This document shows, one piece after another, positions 7,305 through 13,716 of a stretch of DNA of 17,260 nucleotides. The position numbers and the translations under genes are program-made. A model generated the notes under the pieces. That model ran no database searches. It saw nothing but the letters and a program-made list of their open reading frames with translations, and was not told the origin of the DNA. The number at the start of each line of letters is the position of its first letter. Within the stretch, counting starts at the first letter, position 1. The DNA lies in NCBI GenBank assembly GCA_034211175.1, contig JAXHUH010000011.1, positions 1 to 17,260 of the forward strand, read 5' to 3'. This DNA comes from JAXHUH01 sp034211175. GTDB taxonomy: Bacteria; Actinomycetota; Acidimicrobiia; Acidimicrobiales; CAIXPF01.

Positions 7305-8396
7305 TCAACGATCGGTGCGGCGCCGGCTCGAACGGCGGGCGTGGCGCTCCGACGCCAGGCGGATCAGCTCGTCGACCAGCTCACCGTAGGACAGCCCGGA
7401 CGCCTGCCAGAGCTTCGGGTACATCGAGATCGGCGTGAACCCCGGGATGGTGTTGACCTCGTTGACGAGCGGCCCCCGTCCGGACTCCTCCACGAAGAAG
7501 TCGACCCGGGCCATGCCCTCGACCCGCAGCGTGTCGGCGGCCCGCAGGGCGAGCGCCTGCAGCACCCGGACGGTCTCGGGATCGAGGTCGGCGGGGACGA
7601 GGAGCTTGGCCCCGTCGGTGACGTACTTGTCCTCGTAGTCGTAGAACTCGGCGCCGGGGACGATCTCGCCGGGCACGGTGACCCGCATCGAGCCGGTGTT
7701 GCCGAGCACGGCCAGCTCGACCTCGCGGCCGACGATCGCCTCCTCCACGATGATCCACTCGTCGTAGGACGCCGCCACCGTGAGCGCGGTGTCGAGCAGC
7801 TCCGGCTCGGACACCTTGGACACGCCGATCGACGAGCCGAGGTTGGCCGGCTTCACGAACACGGGCCAACCGAGCTCGTGGTCGATCCGCTCGCGGACCC
7901 GCAGCGGGTGGGCGGCCTCGGAGTCGACGTGGAACGCGACGTGGCGGGGTTGGGGGATGCCGGCGGCGAGCAGCACCTCCTTGGCCATCGCCTTGTCCAT
8001 CGACACGGCCGAGCCGAGCACGCCGGTGCCGACGTACGCCACGTCGGCCAGCTCGAGGAGGCCCTGGACGGTGCCGTCCTCGCCGAAGGGGCCGTGCAGC
8101 AGCGGCAGGACCACGACCTCCTGACCGGCCTCGGTGGGCGCGAGCGCGGCGCCGGGCTCGACCGGATCACCCTCGGCGTCGAGCGCCGCGGGCAGCGCCT
8201 CGGGGCCGATGTCGAGCATGCGCCGAGCCTCGGTGGCCGCGAGCCATGCCCCTTCGCGGTCGATCCCGATCGGCAGCACGTCGTAGCGCTCCGGGTCCAC
8301 GGCACGCAGCACGTGGCTCGCCGTCACCCGGGACACGTCGTGCTCGGCCGATCGGCCCCCGAAGAGGACGACGAGCTTGGTGCGGCGGCCGGACAT
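7305..8396 (-). CDS. ddl: D-alanine--D-alanine ligase
   Basis: The protein has 363 residues, the normal length for Ddl. It joins two D-alanines with ATP in the cytosol, making the dipeptide that MurF adds to the peptidoglycan precursor. The N-terminal motif FGGRSAEHDVS (12-22) is the Ddl signature. It is followed by an ATP-grasp domain with FVKPANLGSSIGVSKV, VEEAIVGREVELAVLG and the metal-binding C-terminal motif LVNEVNTIPGFTPISMYPKL. The SMYPKLW context with Tyr is of the D-Ala-D-Ala type rather than the D-Ala-D-Lac type. The ATG at 8396 was preferred to a start 48 codons upstream (8540) because the fold begins at residue 7, the upstream stretch is Arg-rich with no homology, and a -10 box lies 8 bases before this ATG. 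Gene order is unusual in that ddl is divergent from murF rather than next to it on the same strand. Confidence 0.97.
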   Translation of the reverse strand: MSGRRTKLVVLFGGRSAEHDVSRVTASHVLRAVDPERYDVLPIGIDREGAWLAATEARRMLDIGPEALPAALDAEGDPVEPGAALAPTEAGQEVVVLPLLHGPFGEDGTVQGLLELADVAYVGTGVLGSAVSMDKAMAKEVLLAAGIPQPRHVAFHVDSEAAHPLRVRERIDHELGWPVFVKPANLGSSIGVSKVSEPELLDTALTVAASYDEWIIVEEAIVGREVELAVLGNTGSMRVTVPGEIVPGAEFYDYEDKYVTDGAKLLVPADLDPETVRVLQALALRAADTLRVEGMARVDFFVEESGRGPLVNEVNTIPGFTPISMYPKLWQASGLSYGELVDELIRLASERHARRSSRRRTDR

Positions 8397-8410
8397 GGCC
8401 GCAGACGCTA
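8394..8410 (-). promoter_or_regulatory. Probable leaderless promoter of ddl
   Basis: On the minus strand, TAGCGT (complement of 8405-8410) is followed by 8 bases and the ddl ATG. There is no Shine-Dalgarno sequence between them. The geometry matches the other TANNGT boxes of this window. Confidence 0.5.
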
Positions 8411-8470
8411 TCGCCCCGGCCCGCACCGGGCGGGACAACATGCCCGGGCCCGCCCCCCGTCGCCACCCGG

Positions 8471-8533
8471 GATCCCGAACTGGCGGGAAGATCTGCTCCG
8501 CGCGCCGTCGCGTTCTCCTGCCAGTTCGGGATC
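8471..8533. repeat. 14-bp perfect inverted repeat spanning 63 bp in the ddl-murF promoter region
   Basis: GATCCCGAACTGGC (8471-8484) and GCCAGTTCGGGATC (8520-8533) are exact inverted copies. With wobble pairs the stem can extend about four more pairs inward. The total length of 63 bp and the core TCCCGAACTGG are shared with the 62-bp tandem units at 2098-2279, which suggests one family of palindromic intergenic elements. It sits between two divergent cell-wall genes, about 75 bases from the ddl start and 100 from murF. It could be a REP-like element, a regulatory hairpin or a transcription barrier. Confidence 0.8.
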
Positions 8534-8596
8534 GGGGCACACGCGGGGTGGGTGGGCGAACACCGATCCAGCTCCGACGACGCGCCGCCGTTCCGG

Positions 8597-8616
8597 GCTC
8601 GCCCGGGTGGGCGAGC
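8597..8616. promoter_or_regulatory. Palindrome abutting the murF -10 box
   Basis: GCTCGCCC (8597-8604) and GGGCGAGC (8609-8616) are perfect inverted arms around GGGT. They lie 3 bases upstream of the murF -10 box, where a -35 element would be. This is a good position for a repressor or activator site; no regulator can be named. Confidence 0.45.
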
Positions 8617-8619
8617 GGC

Positions 8620-8635
8620 TACCGTCGGGCCCGTG
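8620..8635 (+). promoter_or_regulatory. Probable leaderless promoter of murF
   Basis: TACCGT (8620-8625), then 7 bases, then the GTG start at 8633. There is no Shine-Dalgarno sequence, so the mRNA probably starts at the G of GTG. Confidence 0.55.
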
Positions 8636-9934
8636 GAGCTGAGCGTCGCCGAGCTGGCCAGCGCGTGCGGTGGCACGATCGACGGACCGGCGGTGTCGGT
8701 GTCGGGTGCCGCCATCGACAGCCGGGAGCTGCGGGCCGGCCAGCTGTTCGTCCCGATCGTGGCCGACCGCGACGGCCACGACTTCGTGCCCGCCGCGCTC
8801 GCGGCAGGCGCCGCCGCCTACCTGACGTCGCGAGCGCCCGTCGGCGGCACCGCGATCTGCGTCGCCGACACGGCGGACGCGCTGCGGGCCCTCGGCGTCG
8901 ACGCCCGCACCCGGTTGGGGCCCCGGGTCGTCGGGATCACCGGCTCGGTCGGCAAGACGTCGACCAAGGACCTGCTCAGCGCGGTGCTCGCCACGACGTA
9001 TCGGACCGCGGCCAGCCCCCGCTCGTTCAACAACGAGCTCGGTCTGCCCATCACGCTCCTGAACGCCCCGGGTGACGCCGAGGCCGTGGTGCTCGAGATG
9101 GGGGCGCGGGGGCCGGGCCACGTGCGCGAGCTGTGCGCCATCGGGCGCCCGACGGTCGGCATCGTCGTCGGCGTCGGCGCCGCGCACACCGGCCTCTTCG
9201 GCGGGCTGGACGCGGTGGCCGAGGCGAAGGGTGAGCTCGTCGAGGCGCTCCCGGCCGATGGCACCGCCGTGCTCAACGCCGACGACCGCCGGGTCGCGGC
9301 CATGGCGGGCCGCACCCGGGCCGCGGTGCTGACCTTCGGCACACGCGGCGAGGTCACCGCCACCGACGTGCGCATCGGCGACGACCTGCTCGCCCGGTTC
9401 GTGCTCCACACCCCGGCCGGCGACGCCGACGTCCGGCTCGCCGTGGCCGGTGAGCACCAGGTGACGAACGCGCTCGCCGCGGCGGCCGGTGCCGTCGCGC
9501 TCGGGGTGGGACCGTCGGCGATCGCCGAGGGGCTCGGCGCGGCCCGACTCTCGCCGTGGCGCATGCAGCTGCTGCGCACCCCGGCCGGCACCAGCGTCCT
9601 CAACGACGCGTACAACGCCAACCCGATGTCGGTCGCGGCGGCGCTGCGGTCCCTCGCCTCGCTGCCGGCCCGCCGTCGGGTGGCCGTGCTCGGCCTGATG
9701 GCCGAGCTCGGCGACGACGCCGATTCCCAGCACCGGGAGATGGGGGCGCTGGCCCACGCCCTCGGCATCGAGGTCGTCGCCGTCGGCACCGCGTCCTACG
9801 GGCCCGAGCCGGTGGCCGACATCGACGCCGCGCTCACGGCGCTCGGCGCGCTCGGCCCCGAGGACGCGGTCCTCGTCAAGGGAAGCCGCGTGGTCGGGCT
9901 CGAACGCCTGGCCGCCCGGCTCGTCGAGTCGTGA
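8633..9934 (+). CDS. murF: UDP-N-acetylmuramoyl-tripeptide--D-alanyl-D-alanine ligase
   Basis: The protein has 433 residues and a GTG start. It attaches the D-Ala-D-Ala dipeptide to UDP-MurNAc-tripeptide using ATP, the last cytosolic step of the peptidoglycan precursor peptide. Domain 1 contains AIDSRELRAGQLFVPI (about 27-42), the MurF substrate-binding lead. The ATP-binding loop is GITGSVGKTSTKD (101-113). SFNNELGLPITLLN (131 onward) and VLEMGARGPGH follow, and LNDAYNANPMSVAAAL belongs to the C-terminal domain. The GTG at 8633 was chosen over a more upstream in-frame start because it directly begins the conserved domain and follows a -10 box by 7 bases. The stop overlaps the start of the DUF2087 gene (GTGA at 9931-9934), so the two are coupled. 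It is divergent from ddl, whose product it uses. Confidence 0.97.
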   Translation: MELSVAELASACGGTIDGPAVSVSGAAIDSRELRAGQLFVPIVADRDGHDFVPAALAAGAAAYLTSRAPVGGTAICVADTADALRALGVDARTRLGPRVVGITGSVGKTSTKDLLSAVLATTYRTAASPRSFNNELGLPITLLNAPGDAEAVVLEMGARGPGHVRELCAIGRPTVGIVVGVGAAHTGLFGGLDAVAEAKGELVEALPADGTAVLNADDRRVAAMAGRTRAAVLTFGTRGEVTATDVRIGDDLLARFVLHTPAGDADVRLAVAGEHQVTNALAAAAGAVALGVGPSAIAEGLGAARLSPWRMQLLRTPAGTSVLNDAYNANPMSVAAALRSLASLPARRRVAVLGLMAELGDDADSQHREMGALAHALGIEVVAVGTASYGPEPVADIDAALTALGALGPEDAVLVKGSRVVGLERLAARLVES

Positions 9935-10515
9935 GCGAACCGCCGCTCGCACCGCCGGACGCCGTCGAGCTGGACGGGCTCCTGGCCGACGACGGCCGAC
10001 GGCGGGTGGTCGCCGCGCTCGTGCTCGGTGCGGCGACGATCGACGACGTGTGCCGTACCACCGGGCTGGACGTCCGTGGCGCGGCCACCGCGCTCGTGCG
10101 GCTCGAGTCGTCGGGCCTCGTGCTCGGCGACGGCGACTACTACCACCTCATCGAGGCGGCCTTCGGTCACGCGGCGCGGGCGGCCGCGGCAACGCGTCCG
10201 CCGGCACCCGGCCCGGGCCGTGCGGTCGAGGCCCACGCAGAGGTGATCTCCGACGAACATGCGCACGTGTTGCGGACCTTCGTGGTCGAGGGGCGCCTGC
10301 GGGACATCCCCACCCAGCGCAGCAAGCGGCTCGTCGTGCTGAACATGTTGGCGCAGGAGTTCGAACCGGGCCTCCGCTATGAGGAACGCGTCGTGAACGA
10401 GCGCCTCGCGACGTGGCACCCCGACACGGCCGCCCTCCGTCGCTACCTGGTCGATGAGGGTTTCCTCTCACGCGATCACGGCGTGTACTGGCGCAGTGGG
10501 GGGACACTCACTTGA
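9931..10515 (+). CDS. Winged-helix plus DUF2087 domain protein, probable regulator
   Basis: The protein has 194 residues and a GTG start that overlaps the murF stop by four bases. Residues about 12-75 look like an ArsR-type winged helix (LLADDGRRRVVAALVLGAAT, then a recognition region and the wing-like GLVLGDGDYYHL). Residues about 112-190 match DUF2087: KRLVVLNMLAQEFEPG, then YEERVVNERL, then TAALRRYLVDEGFLSR and the terminal YWR. This combination is common in actinobacteria and Firmicutes as a small cytosolic protein, presumed to bind nucleic acid, with no proven function that I know of. Coupling to murF suggests co-expression with cell-wall synthesis, but that may be chance. No cysteine cluster or metal site is evident. 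Confidence 0.85.
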   Translation: MSEPPLAPPDAVELDGLLADDGRRRVVAALVLGAATIDDVCRTTGLDVRGAATALVRLESSGLVLGDGDYYHLIEAAFGHAARAAAATRPPAPGPGRAVEAHAEVISDEHAHVLRTFVVEGRLRDIPTQRSKRLVVLNMLAQEFEPGLRYEERVVNERLATWHPDTAALRRYLVDEGFLSRDHGVYWRSGGTLT

Positions 10516-10625
10516 CGATCTCGTGCCAAGACTGCGTTTCAATGACGACTCGGTGAAATCGTCGGAACCGCCATCGTTGTTCTCCATGCTGTCTCGAGGC
10601 GGCGGATTCCTGGGGAGGAATGGTT
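10516..10625 (+). other. Intergenic leader before the TPR gene
   Basis: These 110 bases are more AT-rich than the surroundings. TTGACG at 10512-10517 resembles a -35 box but has no good -10 partner at 16-18 bases. A ribosome site GGGGAGG is at 10612-10618. No small reading frame with support was found. Confidence 0.4.
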
Positions 10626-11444
10626 GTGGAAGCGATGCCGGCGGATCGCGTGATGTTGGTGGAGGCGGCCCATCTCCGGCGGGCCGCCCAGCGCAGCATC
10701 GATGGTGGCGAGGCGGAGCAGGCGATTCGCCTGCTCGACACGGCGGTCGCGCTGGACCCGACGAACGAGGCGGGGTTCGGGCTCATGCTCATGGCGCTGC
10801 GGCGGACGGGGCGCACCGCCGAGGTCGAGCGCTGGGGCCGGATCGCCACCACCCGGTTGCCCGATTCGAGCGCGGTGCTGCGGGAGTGGGCGCTCGCCCG
10901 CGCCGACCTCGGTGACGCCGACGGTGCCGTCGATCTGCTCGACCGTGCGCTCAAGCTGCACTGGTTCGACGAGACCGCGCACGCGATGCGCATCTCGTTG
11001 TTGCGGCGCAACGGCCGCGCCGCCGACGCCGACCGTTGGGCAGGACTGGTCACGGGCCAGCTCTCGTGGTCCCCGCTGCTGCTCGTCGAGCGCGCGCTGG
11101 TGAAGATGGCGATCAGCGAGCTCGACCGTGCGCGTGAGCTCCTCGACCGGGCCGTGGCGCTGCTGGTCGATCGGGGTGACGAGCACGGCGTGGCCTCGAC
11201 GGTCTCCCGCCTCGCCCGCAGCCTCGACGACCTCGAGCACGCAGAGCGCGAGCAGAAGCTCATCCGGGCGTCGGTGGAGCCGGCGGCTTCGGTGGTGCCG
11301 GCCGCCGAGGAGGTGCCGGCGGACGACGCCGTCGAGCTGGCGGCCGATGCCGACGGCGCGCTGCGGCTCGCCCGCCCCGACGGCGACCAGCGGGTCGTCA
11401 TGCCGTGGCCGGGCCCGGGGTTCGGCGTCGTCGGCCTCGCCTGA
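10626..11444 (+). CDS. Tetratricopeptide-repeat protein, unknown partner
   Basis: The protein has 272 residues, mostly paired helices. A first repeat lies in HLRRAAQRSIDGGEAEQAIR followed by LLDTAVALDPTNEAG. Later units include EWALARADLGDADGAVDLLD with RALKLHWFD, and ALVKMAISELDRARELLDRA. The Gly/Ala/Pro pattern with acidic turn residues is that of TPR scaffolds, which mediate protein-protein contacts. The last 50 residues are Ala/Glu/Asp-rich, then a short conserved-looking GDQRVVMPWPGPGF end. There is no signal peptide or membrane segment, so it is probably cytosolic. The GTG at 10626 was chosen because GGAGG lies 7 bases upstream; an ATG at 10620 would abut the ribosome site, and ATG at 10635 is another option. 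It is convergent with the GNAT gene, with only 28 bases between stops. No specific function can be given. Confidence 0.8.
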   Translation: MEAMPADRVMLVEAAHLRRAAQRSIDGGEAEQAIRLLDTAVALDPTNEAGFGLMLMALRRTGRTAEVERWGRIATTRLPDSSAVLREWALARADLGDADGAVDLLDRALKLHWFDETAHAMRISLLRRNGRAADADRWAGLVTGQLSWSPLLLVERALVKMAISELDRARELLDRAVALLVDRGDEHGVASTVSRLARSLDDLEHAEREQKLIRASVEPAASVVPAAEEVPADDAVELAADADGALRLARPDGDQRVVMPWPGPGFGVVGLA

Positions 11445-11472
11445 GCAGCTCGGTGGCGGGTCGGCGGGTGGG

Positions 11473-11994
11473 TCAGCGCAGCCGGCCGTGACGGGTCACC
11501 GTCCGGTCGTCGTCGAGGACCAGCTCGAGCTCCAGCTCGTGGCGCAGCGGGATGCCGTCGATCGACTCCGGTAGCTGGGGCTTCAGGTGGCGTGCCGCGG
11601 TGACGGCACCACGGTGGAGCCGACGCAGGTCCCACCCGTTGCGCTGGTAGAGGGCCAGCGCACGCACGTTGTGGTTGGTGGTGACCAGCCACGCCCGTCG
11701 GCAACCCGCGGACCGGGCGTGGTCGACGACCGCGTCCAGGAGTGCACGAGCGACGCCGGCGCCCTCGACGGCGCTGGCGAGGAAGACCAGCTCACACTCG
11801 TCGTCGCGCACGTCGACCAACGCCGCGCCCACGCGTTCACCGCCGAGCTCCGCGACGAACCCGTCGAGCACGCCCGCATCGACCAGCTCGCCCCGGCGCA
11901 ACAGCGTCGGGCCCGCCATCGTGTCGACCAGCAGGTCACGCACCCACGGCCGATCGGCGTCACCGAGCGCCCGGACAGCCGGTTGGTCCCCCAT
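11473..11994 (-). CDS. GNAT-family N-acetyltransferase
   Basis: The protein has 173 residues. GNAT enzymes move an acetyl group from acetyl-CoA to an amine. Beta strands 2-4 are seen in ERVGAALVDVRDDECELVFL. The acetyl-CoA pyrophosphate loop follows in EGAGVARALLDAVVDHARSA, and the terminal motif is NHNVRALALYQRNGWDLRRL, with the usual N-x-x-A-x-x-L-Y-x-x-x-G-W/F signature. The ATG at 11994 was chosen over one 61 codons upstream, because the extra stretch is Pro/Arg-rich without homology and a -10 box lies 8 bases before this ATG. The substrate is unknown. It is divergent from the J-domain gene and convergent with the TPR gene. Confidence 0.9.
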   Translation of the reverse strand: MGDQPAVRALGDADRPWVRDLLVDTMAGPTLLRRGELVDAGVLDGFVAELGGERVGAALVDVRDDECELVFLASAVEGAGVARALLDAVVDHARSAGCRRAWLVTTNHNVRALALYQRNGWDLRRLHRGAVTAARHLKPQLPESIDGIPLRHELELELVLDDDRTVTRHGRLR

Positions 11995-12008
11995 GGTGCG
12001 AGACGGTA
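11992..12008 (-). promoter_or_regulatory. Probable leaderless promoter of the GNAT gene
   Basis: On the minus strand, TACCGT (complement of 12003-12008) is followed by 8 bases and then the ATG. No Shine-Dalgarno sequence is visible. Confidence 0.55.
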
Positions 12009-12134
12009 GCGCCGCCGTTCCGCCTTTGCGCCCGGTCGCGGTGGTCGGAGTCGAGCGATCGCGCCCATCGCAGAGGTGACCGCGCCACGGGCACGGTCGT
12101 GGCTGCGCCTGGGCCGCCGGCGGGGCATCCGGAG

Positions 12135-12172
12135 TACCGTCGGAGGCGAACGCATCGTCGGGAGCCCCACTG
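12135..12172 (+). promoter_or_regulatory. Promoter, ribosome site and CTG start of the J-domain gene
   Basis: TACCGT at 12135-12140 is a -10 candidate, which would put the RNA start near 12148. GGGAG at 12160-12164 is a Shine-Dalgarno sequence spaced five bases before CTG at 12170-12172. This spacing supports the unusual start codon. Confidence 0.5.
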
Positions 12173-12811
12173 GCCACGCACTACGAGACGCTCGGCGTCC
12201 GGTCGGACGCATCGGCGGACGAGATCCGCCGGGCCTACCTCGGGCTGGCGCGCGAGCTGCACCCCGACCGTCGGGGTGGCACCAACGCAGCCGACGCCGC
12301 GGCGTCCACCCGGCGCATGCAGGCGGTGAACGAGGCGTGGCACGCGCTGTCCGACCCGGGCCGACGGGTTCGCTACGACGCCTCGCTCGCCGGAGGAACG
12401 GCATCGAGGCCGCGGCCGGCACCGACGGCCGGCCCCCGCCCGCACGCGGTGGTCGACGAGCACGGCGACGTGTACCGCTACCACAGCGGCGGCGGGTTGC
12501 CGATGCTCGTCCGCGGGCTGCCGTGGCTGCTCGTCTTCGGGACCCTGGCGGTCATCTTCGTGTTCACCGCGTTCGCCGCGGCGGACCGCAGCCCGTCGTC
12601 GAGCTCGACGACCGAGGCTCCGCGTCTTCGGGCCGAGGCGGGGGAGTGCTTCGCGTTCGCCGACGGGTTCGTGCTCCCGGTGCCGTGCGACGACCCGGGC
12701 GCCGACGGCCTGGTGGCGTCGTGGATCAGTCTCGGCGCCACGTGCGGGCCCGGCGAGCTGTCGACCTATCGCCAGCGCGAGCGCCAGACGCTCTGCTACA
12801 CCGAGCTCTGA
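12170..12811 (+). CDS. Membrane-anchored J-domain protein with C-terminal Cys-containing domain (CTG start)
   Basis: The protein has 213 residues. Residues 4-60 are a J-domain: THYETLGV at the start of helix I, IRRAYLGLARELHPD with the HPD motif at 31-33, then VNEAWHALSDPGRRVRYD. J-domains stimulate the ATPase of Hsp70. A single hydrophobic segment is at about 116-137. It is followed by a Ser/Thr linker and a 55-residue domain with four cysteines (GECFAF, VPCDD, ATCGP, TLCYTEL) similar in layout to the small septum-formation-type extracytoplasmic domains of actinobacteria. The J-domain would face the cytosol and the Cys domain the outside. The frame is open only from an in-frame TGA near 12077. 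It has no ATG, GTG or TTG before the J-domain; the next ATG (12317) would cut off the HPD motif. CTG with a well-placed ribosome site is therefore the best start. An ATG-to-CTG sequence error is the alternative. Confidence 0.85.
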   Translation: MATHYETLGVRSDASADEIRRAYLGLARELHPDRRGGTNAADAAASTRRMQAVNEAWHALSDPGRRVRYDASLAGGTASRPRPAPTAGPRPHAVVDEHGDVYRYHSGGGLPMLVRGLPWLLVFGTLAVIFVFTAFAAADRSPSSSSTTEAPRLRAEAGECFAFADGFVLPVPCDDPGADGLVASWISLGATCGPGELSTYRQRERQTLCYTEL

Positions 12812-12825
12812 CCGCGCCGGCGCGC

Positions 12826-12855
12826 CAACGCCCGCCCCACGAGGGGCGGGCGTTG
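12826..12855. terminator. Terminator hairpin after the J-domain gene
   Basis: Bases 12826-12838 and 12843-12855 form a perfect 13-bp stem (core ACGCCCGCCCC / GGGGCGGGCGT) with the loop ACGA, 15 bases after the stop. It lies between convergent genes and could stop transcription in both directions. Confidence 0.75.
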
Positions 12856-12871
12856 CGATCCCGGGTGGGCT

Positions 12872-12891
12872 GCGGCGCAGGCTCGCGCCGC
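12872..12891 (-). terminator. Terminator hairpin after the Rv2466c-like gene
   Basis: GCGGCGC (12872-12878) and GCGCCGC (12885-12891) form a 7-bp stem five bases after the stop of the minus-strand gene. The larger hairpin at 12826-12855 follows and may reinforce it. Confidence 0.5.
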
Positions 12892-12896
12892 GGTCC

Positions 12897-13526
12897 TCAG
12901 CTGTCGGTCTGGGGCTTCTCCCGCAGCGAGCGCTTCAGCTCGGCGAACCCCGGGAAGGTCGAGAGCTTCCACATGGCGTCCCACAGCTCGACCGCCTCGG
13001 GCCCGCGGGGCACGCGGGAGATCACCGGGCCGAAGAACGACTGGGAGTTCGCGCCGTGGAACGTGATGATCGGCGTGCCGACGTCGCGCCCGGTGCGCGA
13101 CAGCGCGGTCTCGACCTCGCTCTCGAGGATCTCGTCCCACCGCTCGTCGTTGGCCGCGTCGAGGTACTCCTCCTCGATGCCGACGCTGCGCAGGTAGTCG
13201 GGGAACCCGGCCTCCCAGCCGGCGGCGATCTCGTCGCGGCGGCCGTTCACGTGGATGTCGCCGCCGAACTGCGTGTAGAGGGCGCCCATGCGCTCGGGCC
13301 CCTCCTTCTCGCGGACGGCGGCGCAGACCCGCAGCAGCTTCTGGCCCATCCCGTGGCCCCGCACGTAGCGGTCGTCCTCGTACTGCTTGTCCTTGTTGAC
13401 GATGCGGAGGCAGATGAAGCGCCAGTCCACGTCGAGGACCCTCTGGTTCGCGACCTCCTCGACCCAACGGGACGTGATCCACGCCCACGGACAGACGGGG
13501 TCGAAGAAGAACTCGACGTCGGCCAC
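12897..13526 (-). CDS. DsbA-like thioredoxin-fold reductase of the mycothiol-dependent Rv2466c type
   Basis: The protein has 209 residues, close to M. tuberculosis Rv2466c (a mycothiol-dependent reductase also known for nitro-drug activation). The shared pattern includes FFFDPVCPWAWITSRWVEEV at the N-terminus, VGTPIITFHG (the cis-Pro loop), then FFGPVISRVPRGPEAVELWD and FAELKRS near the C-terminus. A helical insertion lies between the thioredoxin halves. The active site reads C12-P-W-A15, whereas Rv2466c has CPWC, so the second cysteine is absent. A one-cysteine mechanism, with mycothiol as the resolving thiol, would still be possible. The GTG start at 13526 has GGGAGG 7 bases upstream and begins exactly at the fold. 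An ATG 55 codons upstream would add only low-complexity sequence. A SigH/SigR-type promoter lies upstream, consistent with thiol-stress control. Confidence 0.9.
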   Translation of the reverse strand: MADVEFFFDPVCPWAWITSRWVEEVANQRVLDVDWRFICLRIVNKDKQYEDDRYVRGHGMGQKLLRVCAAVREKEGPERMGALYTQFGGDIHVNGRRDEIAAGWEAGFPDYLRSVGIEEEYLDAANDERWDEILESEVETALSRTGRDVGTPIITFHGANSQSFFGPVISRVPRGPEAVELWDAMWKLSTFPGFAELKRSLREKPQTDS

Positions 13527-13594
13527 GAGGTTCCCTCCCGGGATGGTCGGCGGATGACCCGGCCCCGAGCGCGCGGCGGCCGGTCTCCTGGTCC

Positions 13595-13622
13595 AACGGT
13601 CGTTCCCGCCGTCGTGTTCCCC
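13595..13622 (-). promoter_or_regulatory. SigH/SigR-type ECF promoter for the Rv2466c-like gene
   Basis: On the minus strand, GGGGAACA (complement of 13615-13622) is followed by 16 bases and then CGTT (complement of 13595-13598). This matches the known consensus of mycobacterial SigH and streptomycete SigR, GGGAAYA-N16/17-CGTT. Predicted RNA start is near 13588, giving a leader of about 60 bases. Rv2466c is itself a SigH-regulon gene in M. tuberculosis. An additional dyad, GTCGTTCC (13599-13606) with GGAACGAC (13629-13636), overlaps the site. Confidence 0.65.
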
Positions 13623-13667
13623 GAACCCGGAACGACGGTCGGTCCGTGGGTCGGGCCGGCGCGACGG

Positions 13668-13705
13668 CGGGGTGGCCGGCGACGAGCGCATCGCCGGCCA
13701 CCCCG
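13668..13705 (-). terminator. Terminator hairpin after the propeller membrane protein
   Basis: Bases 13668-13682 and 13691-13705 form a perfect 15-bp stem (core GGGTGGCCGGCGA / TCGCCGGCCACCC) with an 8-base loop. It begins 11 bases after the stop of the minus-strand gene ending at 13717. Confidence 0.75.
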
Positions 13706-13716
13706 GACCACGTCGA

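Noticed and set aside
5234..7438. Long plus-strand open frame opposite the acyl-CoA reductase
   Set aside because: Its composition is Arg/Val/Gly/Asp-rich without any domain. The minus frame carries clear SDR, FAR_C and HAD motifs.
8408..9952. Minus-strand frame opposite murF
   Set aside because: It is low-complexity His/Arg/Gly-rich shadow sequence with no motifs; murF on the plus strand is unmistakable.
10512..10543. TTGACG with TTCAAT as a promoter for the TPR gene
   Set aside because: The spacing of 20 bases is too long and the -10 match is poor.
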